40,000 nt of DNA from Symbiodinium natans (Eukaryota; Sar; Dinophyceae; Suessiales; Symbiodiniaceae). Of the stretch, positions 35,901 through 40,000 are shown piece after piece. A program made the position numbers and the translations under genes. The stretch's first letter is position 1. Every line of letters starts with the position of its first letter. The stretch is from contig CAJNDS010001380.1 of NCBI GenBank assembly GCA_905221605.1, forward strand, positions 227,501-267,500. The letters run 5' to 3'. A model generated the notes under the pieces. It made no database searches. It worked only from the letters and a program-made list of their open reading frames with translations, and was not told the DNA's origin.

Positions 35901-38067
35901 GGTCAGTTGCATCTTCTTTGCTGCGGGCTGGTAAAGGCTTAGGGTTACTTGAGCGTTTACCCTCAGGGCTTAAACGCTGACAAGCCCTGTTTTCTGCTCC
36001 AGACCCGTAGGGTTCCTGACAGCACTGTTTGCGTAAGAACCTCCCCCACAAAATGAGAATATTCTTCGCCGTAAGGGCAAAATAGGGATTATCATCCTTA
36101 ATCTTTTGGGATTCTTAAGCAAATAGTAGCCTCATGGCCCATGTTCCTCCACCGTAGTTGTATTGTACAGTTTGGACCCCCCCAAATTTGGGATGTTCCC
36201 TCTTATACCAACAGTCCTTCATGGGGATCATAGTAGGCCTTTTCTCATTCCTATGAAGGACTGATAGTATAAGGGGGGAACATCTCAACCCCACATCACT
36301 ATATAGGAAAGTGTCTCAACGCGCACGAGGGGTGTATGAACCCCCAGAGTTCGGTTTCTTACGGCTTCGGGTTTAGGGTTTAGGGTTTAGGGTTTAGGGT
36401 TTAGGGTTTAGGGTTTAGGGTTTAGGGTTTAGGGTTTAGGGTTTAGGGTTTAGGGTGTATAAGGTTTAGTGTTTTAGCCCGGGTTCATGGTCCGGGGCTT
36501 ACAGGGCTTAGGGCAAGAGCGGCAATTAGACCTACACGTCCTTGAAGGAGCCCCTAGAAAGGGGCCAACAGCAAACCACACAAACATAAGGATCCTACAA
36601 GCAGGGATTTTCGGAATCCCCACACATGGGGGCCCCTCTACCCCAACAGTAAGATCCTCCTGTAACCCCTAAACCCTAAACCCTAAATCCCAAACTTATG
36701 TGGTTTTTGGGTCTCTACTAGAAGAAATCACAAGGTTCCCGTGCAGACATTGGATGACTTCATGCTCTGGAACCGGAGCTTCCTGGCTGGTTTGTTATGA
36801 GTACATGTTTAGAGTTTAGGGTTTAGGGTTTAGGGTTTAGGGTTTAGGGTTGCGAGTTTAGGGTTTGGGGTTAGGGTTTCGGGTTTAGCGTTTATTGTCT
36901 AGTGTTTAGGGTTTAGGGTTTAGGGTTTAGGTACCACCTATGTCATGTCCCCAAGTATACGTATGTGTATAGATCAGGGGTTATTTAGGGTATCTCATCA
37001 TGAAAGGGTATGTGTAGGGGGATATAAGTGGTACCTAAACCCTAAACCCTAAACCCTAAACCCTAAACCCTAAACCCTAAACCCTAAACCCTAAACCCTA
37101 AACCCTAAACCCTAAACCCTAAGCCACCTAATTCCCTCAGTCCCTACAAAGAGCCGTGAGGCCTTTGGGACCTGGGCTTCACACATAAGAGTATGGGATT
37201 CACTGCTGGGTCTGCGAGTTGAAGTTCAGGGTTTAGGGTTTAGGGTTTAGGGTTTAGGGTTTAGGGTTTCGGTGTTTGGGGTTTGTAGGGCTTTAGTGTG
37301 AAGGGGTTGAGGGTTTTGGTGTTTGGGGTTTGTAGGGCTTTAGTGTGAAGGGGTTGAGGGTTTTGGTGGTTTAGGGTTTAGGGTTTCGGTTTGGGCGGCT
37401 TGGGGTTTTGTGTGAAGGGTGAAGGACTTGGACTCTACGTGTGTAGGTTGGAAAGGAAGTGTGTAAGGGGTCCCCGTTTAGGGGCCCATATTAATGGACA
37501 CTACCCTAAGACCCTGTTGAAACCCAAAGGCGAGTCTTTTTCACTGAGCAACTCGGCAAGCAACAGGCCCTCCACAAAGTCTTCACGACGAAGCCCTAAG
37601 CTCCACACGGGGGTTTTCTGAAAATGTGGTGCCCTTTTGCGGGCCTGCACGGGGCATTCTGCAAACCCCAAACCCTTAACCCAAATGTAAATGGGGGCAA
37701 GCAACCCTTGTGTCATCGAATTTGGCTTTGGCAGAATGTACATGCAGTATATTCGTTCAATTCTTGCATGTTTCAATGATTCAATTATGATTTCGGTGAT
37801 TCCTGGATGTGTCATCGAGTTGTTCAGGTCAGCCGCCAGTCAAGAAGTTTCTGGACGGTCTCAGCGAGGAGTCAAGGGAAGAGGCTGCGCGTGGGAACAT
37901 GAACCCTTAAACCCTAAACCCTAAACCCTAAACCCTAAACCCTAAACCCTAAACCCTAAACCCTAAACCCTAAACCCTAAACCCTAAACCCTAAACCCTA
38001 CATGAACTCCCTCTCCCGCTTGGCTGCGGGAGAGAGTGAGCTCAGCCGTCTCTGTCGGACACTTTGA
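21040..38067 (+). CDS. Class I SAM-dependent methyltransferase, 14 exons (whole gene span)
   Basis: Seen: 14 coding islands join to 762 bases, 253 codons plus stop, with no phase break. Motifs come in the right order for a class I (methyltransferase-11-like) fold: VLETHCGDALAAS (motif I position), YTACDFSEGMLARAEEQL (acidic residue after strand 2), VLADSTALPFE and SASFDRVLAF (motif II), LSEARRVLKPGG (motif III region), then FFQLRDLDALRARL and AGFEDLE typical of the C-terminal half. Known: such enzymes move a methyl group from SAM to a small molecule; the substrate cannot be told. No targeting peptide is evident. Odd: motif I is degenerate (HCGDA instead of GxGxG), introns exceed 95% of the locus, and the last exon holds a telomeric array. 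Start codon at 21040 is the least certain part. Confidence 0.82.
21552..22300. repeat. Tandem duplication, about 385-bp period
   Basis: CTGATGACGGACCGCCCCC at 21641 recurs as CTGATGAAGGACTGCCCCC at 22026, and the copies stay aligned to CCGAGCCTTCACCG (21901 and 22285). Each unit carries an inverted pair TCAAGGGGGGGTCG / CGACCCCCCTTGA and a leader of TTTTTCAAGG short repeats. No gene recognised. Confidence 0.88.
22496..22633. repeat. CCCTAAA/CCCTAAG array before methyltransferase exon 2
   Basis: Begins as CCCTAAA, passes through a block of CCCTAAG, and returns to CCCTAAA. Confidence 0.9.
22645..22727 (+). CDS. Methyltransferase exon 2
   Basis: Encodes DWYTANMSPATAGLATSL and FRRDFAAVEG. Acceptor TCGCAG/GAC, donor GAGGG/GTTTGG. 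CCCTAAA array before, TTTGGGG/TTTAGGG array after. Confidence 0.7.
24168..24235 (+). CDS. Methyltransferase exon 3: motif I position
   Basis: Encodes SLSVLETHCGDALAASEMLP and LP. The strand-then-loop pattern V-L-E-x-x-C-G is where the SAM-binding GxGxG loop should be. Acceptor TCTGAG/G. Donor CCCT/GTGCCC chosen because it makes PCVGSYTACDF with exon 4; the frame is open further, so a later donor is possible. Confidence 0.65.
24290..24438. repeat. TTTAGGG array after methyltransferase exon 3
   Basis: About 20 units, nearly perfect. Confidence 0.92.
24997..25026 (+). CDS. Methyltransferase exon 4 (30 bases)
   Basis: Encodes VGSYTACDF plus one base of Ser. Joined to exon 5 it gives CDFSEGML, the strand-2 acidic residue and helix start typical of this family. 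Confidence 0.72.
25075..25175. mobile_element. Family D MITE, array-free copy
   Basis: AGTAGCTGAGTGAGTACACT left end and GAACTCAACAACTAAGG right end; intact centre. Confidence 0.75.
25780..25878. mobile_element. MITE-like element just before methyltransferase exon 5
   Basis: Ends GAGCCCAAAATCCCTTAGC and its complement ending TTGGGCTC, 99 bp. It takes the place of the usual CCCTAAA array upstream of this exon. Confidence 0.7.
25905..25943 (+). CDS. Methyltransferase exon 5
   Basis: Encodes EGMLARAEEQLG. Acceptor CAAAG/GC, donor GGGAG/GCCCCG. GAGGCC is found at this donor and at the exon 6 acceptor. Confidence 0.85.
26285..26553. repeat. CCCTAAA/CCCCAAA alternating array before methyltransferase exon 6
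   Basis: About 38 units in which CCCTAAA and CCCCAAA alternate; a mirror-type TTTAGGG/TTTGGGG array (26618-26815) follows the exon. Confidence 0.9.
26570..26616 (+). CDS. Methyltransferase exon 6: motif II start
   Basis: Encodes GRAKCVLADSTALPFE. Acceptor TGCGAG/GC, donor GAG/GTGGGT, then a TTTAGGG array. Confidence 0.9.
26618..26815. repeat. TTTAGGG/TTTGGGG array after methyltransferase exon 6
   Basis: About 27 units mixing TTTAGGG and TTTGGGG, beginning at the GT donor of the exon. Confidence 0.9.
27350..27682. repeat. CCCTAAA/CCCCAAA array before methyltransferase exon 7
   Basis: The longest array in the window (about 330 bp, variable units). Confidence 0.9.
27712..27745 (+). CDS. Methyltransferase exon 7: motif II end
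   Basis: Encodes SASFDRVLAFR, continuing LPFE in phase 0. Acceptor CTCAG/AGC, donor TAGGG/GTTCTG. Confidence 0.85.
28055..28165. repeat. CCCTAAA array
   Basis: About 15 units in the intron between methyltransferase exons 7 and 8; mirror of the TTTAGGG array at 27747-27860. Confidence 0.9.
28311..28426. mobile_element. Family F repeat (AACATAAGGATCC core)
   Basis: Shares ACATAAGGATCCTACAA and a TAGGATCCTTCTGTAAC end with 36546-36667; a shorter relative lies at 1675-1747. Confidence 0.7.
28518..28564 (+). CDS. Methyltransferase exon 8
   Basis: Encodes GYMSNLGCCCTSEPCQ, the strand-4 region normally reading like NLCLMLVPDP in relatives. Three Cys in a row are unusual. Donor CAG/GGTCTA. Confidence 0.72.
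28568..28670. repeat. TTTAGGG array after methyltransferase exon 8
   Basis: About 14 perfect units. Confidence 0.92.
29441..29486 (+). CDS. Methyltransferase exon 9: post-motif III
   Basis: Encodes DLSAKLSEARRVLKP plus one base. Acceptor CCCAG/GAC, donor CCAG/GCCAAC. CCAGGC occurs at this donor and at the next acceptor. Confidence 0.9.
29958..30303. mobile_element. 346-bp element with about 24-bp terminal inverted repeats
   Basis: GTAATCGCTTCCCCCTAATA at the left and TATTAGGGGGAAGGGATTAC at the right, with a second inner pair (CCCCCCTAATT / AATTAGGGAGGG). No coding capacity; it includes some TTTAGGG-like fragments. Confidence 0.75.
30539..30579 (+). CDS. Methyltransferase exon 10
   Basis: Completes KPGG and continues LAAMSMRIAEQE. 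Acceptor GCCAG/GC, donor GGAG/GGCCCC. Confidence 0.82.
30771..31200. repeat. Two TTTAGGG arrays with a TTTAGGC block
   Basis: 30771-30849 is perfect TTTAGGG. After 75 bp of unique DNA, 30924-30990 runs as TTTAGGC (about nine units) and changes abruptly to TTTAGGG until 31200, with one phase slip near 31071 and a TTCAGGG block near 31155. Confidence 0.9.
31430..31491 (+). CDS. Methyltransferase exon 11
   Basis: Encodes VEHVDQGQKKEFTKSVFFQL. Acceptor CCTAG/GTA; the donor CTCAG/GGTTTC joins exon 12 to give FFQLRDLDALR, matching the family. An attractive GTGAGC further on (31515) would lose that match. Confidence 0.75.
32588..32685. repeat. TTTAGGG array
   Basis: About 14 perfect units in the 2.9-kb intron between methyltransferase exons 11 and 12. 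Confidence 0.92.
32780..32920. mobile_element. Family C MITE with long palindromic arms
   Basis: TACTTGGAGGTTCACGGTAC at the left, complement at the right, and a second nested inverted repeat (GTTACTAAGTACC region), so most of the 141 bp can fold back. Confidence 0.8.
33039..33151. mobile_element. Family E MITE flanked by a 50-bp direct repeat
   Basis: Left CTACTAATTGCTTCAGAACC, right GGTTCTTAAGCAACTAGTAG. About 50 bp of the same sequence lies on each side (32985-33035 and 33159-33209). Confidence 0.75.
33299..33418. mobile_element. Family C MITE
   Basis: Ends TACTTGGAGGTTCATGGGTA and GAACCTCCAAGTA, 120 bp, no array inside. Confidence 0.8.
34077..34252. mobile_element. Family A MITE with internal CCCTAAA array
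   Basis: GATGTTCCCCC...AACAGTCCTTA left arm, then a CCCTAAA array (34108-34194), then the usual right half ending AAGGGGAAACATC. Array lies at the same place as in the 3630 copy but in opposite orientation. Confidence 0.8.
34415..34469 (+). CDS. Methyltransferase exon 12
   Basis: Encodes RDLDALRARLQGAGFEDLE. Acceptor GGCAG/G, donor TTGAG/GGCTTT. If unspliced the frame ends at TAG 34485-34487, so this could also be an alternative last exon. Confidence 0.85.
35597..35722. repeat. 43-bp tandem repeat, three copies
   Basis: CTAGGTTCCTTGGGTTTTGG units at 35597, 35640 and 35683 (last CTAGATTCC), each half made of TTTAGGG repeats. Confidence 0.9.
36025..36128. mobile_element. Family E MITE
   Basis: TTTGCGTAAGAACC left arm and GATTCTTAAGCAAATAG right arm with the shared AATATTCTTC...TAAGGGC centre. 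Confidence 0.7.
36191..36285. mobile_element. Family A MITE, array-free copy
   Basis: GATGTTCCCTCTTATACCAA left arm and TATAAGGGGGGAACATC right arm, 95 bp. Confidence 0.8.
36367..36455. repeat. TTTAGGG array
   Basis: About 12 perfect units in the intron before methyltransferase exon 13. Further TTTAGGG arrays in this part: 34486-34560, 35068-35175, 36811-36932 and 38350-38457. Confidence 0.9.
36546..36667. mobile_element. Family F repeat
   Basis: Same core and ends as 28311-28426, about 75% alike by eye. Confidence 0.7.
36747..36789 (+). CDS. Methyltransferase exon 13
   Basis: Encodes TLDDFMLWNRSFLA plus one base; phase and sequence fit exon 14 (AGQPPVKKFL). Acceptor GTGCAG/ACA, donor GGCTG/GTTTGT. 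Confidence 0.8.
37033..37123. repeat. CCCTAAA array, mirror of 36811-36932
   Basis: About 13 units. The DNA between the two arrays has matching ends (GGTACCACCTAT / ATAAGTGGTACC), so array and unique DNA together form one large inverted repeat. Confidence 0.9.
37262..37372. repeat. 52-bp tandem duplication
   Basis: GGTGTTTGGGGTTTGTAGGG unit with TTTAGTGTGAAGGGGTTG occurs twice, next to a TTTAGGG array. Confidence 0.88.
37828..38067 (+). CDS. Methyltransferase last exon, split by a telomeric array
   Basis: 37828-37904 encodes QPPVKKFLDGLSEESREEAA and RGNMN; 38008-38067 encodes SLSRLAAGESELSRLCRTL and TGA. Between them is a 95-bp CCCTAAA array plus one copy of the 8-bp repeat ACATGAAC. Read straight through, the frame stops at TAA 37908-37910. 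No AG lies at the right edge of the array, so ordinary splicing cannot remove it exactly. Confidence 0.82.
37905..37999. repeat. CCCTAAA array interrupting the last methyltransferase exon
   Basis: 95 bp flanked on both sides by ACATGAAC (37897-37904 and 38000-38007), an 8-bp direct repeat. Removing the array plus one repeat copy restores an open frame. Confidence 0.92.
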
Positions 38068-38464
38068 TTTTCTGGCTTAGTCAAGAACAATACCCCCTAA
38101 TCAAGGAATATACCTTCAATCATAGCAAGGACCCCTATATACATGTAAACGAAGTTATATTCCGTACTTTAGGAATATACCCTACCTCACATTAAGGATC
38201 CCTATAGACATGAAGGCGTACCCCTTAATGAAGGGGTACTTGGCTCTTTGGGAAAGGTGGTTAAGCCTAAGCCCTAAACCCTAAACAAGTTGATGTACCC
38301 CTGCAGCGGAACGAAACAACACCCCGCTGCCGACAAAGCGCCGGCTTGTGGTGGGTTTGGGCTTTAGGGTTTGGGGTTTAGGGTTTAGGGTTTGGGGTTT
38401 AGGGTTTAGGGTTTGGGGTTTAGGGTTTAGGGTTTAGGGTTTAGGGTTTAGGGCTTAGCGAAAG

Positions 38465-38538
38465 GCCCTGGCGGCCTTGCGCAGCGCGGCGGCAAAGCCG
38501 CTGGCAGATGGCGCCGCTCGGGCTCCATTTCGCCGTAG
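38465..38538 (+). CDS. Possible exon of a third gene
   Basis: GC-rich island after AAAG/GCC with exon-like composition (ALAALRSAAAKPLADGAARA in one frame), donor CGTAG/GCGGGC. All frames read plausibly, so frame and product are unresolved. A possible first exon with ATG lies at 38292. Confidence 0.35.
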
Positions 38539-38808
38539 GCGGGCTAAGTTAGGGGGGATGTCAGGGCGTAGGGTATATGGGCTAGGGTTTAGGGTTTAGG
38601 GTGAGGGTTTAGGATTTAGGGTTTAATTAGGCAGGGGGGAGGGGCCACCCCACCCCCCACCCCACCCCCCACCCGGGGCCACCCCACCCCCCACCCCTCA
38701 GGTCTATGAACCCTAAGCCCCAAGCCCTAGACCCGAAACCCCAAACCCTAAACCCCAAACCCCCAATCCCCAAAGACCCACGACCTATCAGCCTCTCATC
38801 GTCCCAAG

Positions 38809-38869
38809 GCTGTCCAGATTGGTGTGGCCGTGGTATCTGGACGCGCTGCCAGCACCCCGCGGCTCGACG
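38809..38869 (+). CDS. Possible exon of a third gene
   Basis: After CCCAAG/GCT one frame reads AVQIGVAVVSGRAASTPRLD with donor GACG/GCTTAG, followed by a TTTAGGG array. Two other frames are open. Fits the next island in phase. Confidence 0.4.
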
Positions 38870-39193
38870 GCTTAGGGTTTAGGGCCTAGGGTTTAGGGTT
38901 TCAGGGTCTTAGGGTGTTAGGGTTTTAGGATTTTTGGGTTAGGGTTTTAGGGTTTCAGGGTTTTTAGGGTTTTAGGGTGTAGAGTTTTAGGGCCTTAGGG
39001 TTTAGGGTTTTAGGGTTTCGGGCTTGGGGTTTAGGGTTTCGGGTTTAACCTTCTTACAAGACCCTGATCCCTTAAACCCTGAACCCTGACAGCTTAAACC
39101 TTGAACCCTGAACTCATACTAAACCCTAAACCCTTAACCCTAAACCCTTAACCCTAAGCCTTTAACCCTAAGCCTCAAACTCCAAGTCTCCAG

Positions 39194-39267
39194 GTGATGC
39201 CAAGCGTTCCTGCTTTCCTGCGCTTCAGGCGATGCTCCCTGACAGCAGAGGAAAAAGTGGTGTACAG
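39194..39267 (+). CDS. Possible exon of a third gene
   Basis: After CTCCAG/GT reads DAKRSCFPALQAMLPDSRGK then SGVQ, in phase with 38809-38869; donor TACAG/GGC. Preceded by a degenerate CCCTAAA array. No family recognised. Confidence 0.42.
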
Positions 39268-39589
39268 GGCTTACCTACTACTTGCTTAAGAACCCAGAAA
39301 GAATAGGAAATATTCTTCCTTCTTAAGGGCAATATAGGGACAGGGTTTCAGTTCTTGGGCACGTTTCGGGTTTAGGGTTTTACGGTTATGGTCCCGTCTA
39401 GGGTTTTGGGGTCCTGGATTTGAGAAAATTCGAAGTGCCCCACCTGAACATGGGGCAATCTTACACAGAGGAGGCTCCCTAAACCCTCAACCCTACAAGC
39501 CCCAAAAGGAAAAATAGGACTTGGGCTTTGCTTTTTCGCGAGCGGCTGGACTTCACAAGCATGTGGGTTTGCAGTTCAGTACTTGGAGG

Positions 39590-39764
39590 TTCAGGGGACT
39601 TAGAACCCCAATTTTTAACTGTACTTATAAGCCCCTGAACTCTCAGTACTTGGAGGTTCAGGGGACTTATAACCCCAATTTTTAACTGTACTTATAAGCC
39701 CCTGAACTCCCCCTAAGTACGTTGCTTAGAATTGGTGTTATGAGTACCCATGAACCTCCAAGTA
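39590..39764. mobile_element. Family C MITE with tandemly duplicated left half
   Basis: Left half (TACTTGGAGGTTCAGGGGAC...) occurs twice, 57 bp apart at 39590 and 39647; right end CATGAACCTCCAAGTA. Confidence 0.8.
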
Positions 39765-40000
39765 GGCATCCTCCTTGCTGGGTTCTATTTACCCATGCGT
39801 CCTGGTACATTGGCCTTCGTGCAGAGTTGGGTTTAGCGAGGGCTTCTTTAGGGTCTAACTGCTGCAGGTCGATGGGCCTAGTCATTCGAAGAGGTACTCG
39901 TGCGTTCGAGCTACACCACCTTTAGCTTTGTTGGGGCAAGTCGATGTGTGGGTTTTGGGCTTGGGCTGTGATGACAGTGGCGTTGGCCCCATGATCGCCC

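Larger units (their letters stand above)
34470..36746. other. 2.3-kb intron between methyltransferase exons 12 and 13
   Basis: TTTAGGG arrays, a TTAATTCCCTCATTCCATAC inverted-repeat pair (35330-35445, relative at 37127-37180), a 43-bp minisatellite, family E, A and F elements. A protein-like stretch at 35771-35850 is open in two frames and could be an extra exon. Confidence 0.55.
38068..40000. other. Downstream region
   Basis: Two AAGGAATATACC-family inverted-repeat pieces (38090-38240), a TTTAGGG array (38350-38457), a CCACCCCACCCCCCACCC repeat (38645-38695), the possible third gene, family E and C elements. 39770-40000 holds array-free DNA in which I recognise nothing. Confidence 0.5.

Noticed and set aside
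37132-37220. Exon reading VPTKSREAFGTWASHIRVWD
   Set aside because: The first part matches the TTAATTCCCTCATTCCATAC repeat at 35330-35445, so it is repeat DNA.

Overview
The window looks like nuclear DNA of a protist, most likely a dinoflagellate. Supporting points, all read by eye: telomere-type repeat TTTAGGG/CCCTAAA scattered everywhere; GC-rich coding islands in very long introns; introns that mostly start with GC (some GT, GA, GG) after an exon ending in AG, and end in AG followed by G, so AGG or AGGC sits at both splice sites; genes all on the + strand. A haptophyte or another alga with GC-AG introns is the main alternative. I saw no rRNA, tRNA, CRISPR array, bacterial operon or virus. 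Most longer open frames are read-through of telomere-like arrays and are left out.

Gene 1 (about 0.56-19.3 kb, +) is a secreted-type haem peroxidase cut into about 20 exons. Frame and phase stay consistent from exon 3 to exon 17 (about 400 residues), covering the distal Arg/His helix, the proximal His helix and the peroxidase C-terminus. A Ser/Thr-rich tail follows, including an exon built from an 8-residue repeat. Its 3' end is less certain. One intron (9.9-13.7 kb) carries a 55-bp minisatellite, a decayed unknown frame and a 1.5-kb AT-rich satellite.

Gene 2 (21.04-38.07 kb, +) is a class I SAM-dependent methyltransferase. Fourteen exons totalling 762 coding bases join in frame (253 residues plus stop) across 17 kb, so only about 4.5% of the locus is coding. 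The last exon is split by a 95-bp CCCTAAA array flanked by an 8-bp direct repeat. A third, unrecognised gene probably begins at 38.3-39.3 kb.

The most unusual feature is where the telomeric arrays sit. Usually an exon has a CCCTAAA array before it and a TTTAGGG array after it, the same layout as a linear DNA molecule with a telomere on each end. Introns therefore read exon - TTTAGGG array - unique DNA or small inverted-repeat elements - CCCTAAA array - exon. Arrays also sit inside small inverted-repeat (MITE-like) elements and between short direct duplications of unique sequence. Working hypothesis (inference): the introns arose where staggered double-strand breaks with short AGGC-like overhangs were capped by telomere repeats and rejoined. 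The main alternative is an assembly that joined telomere-capped small molecules. Long single-molecule reads and cDNA would decide. At least seven MITE-like families, each with several copies, fill the intron centres.
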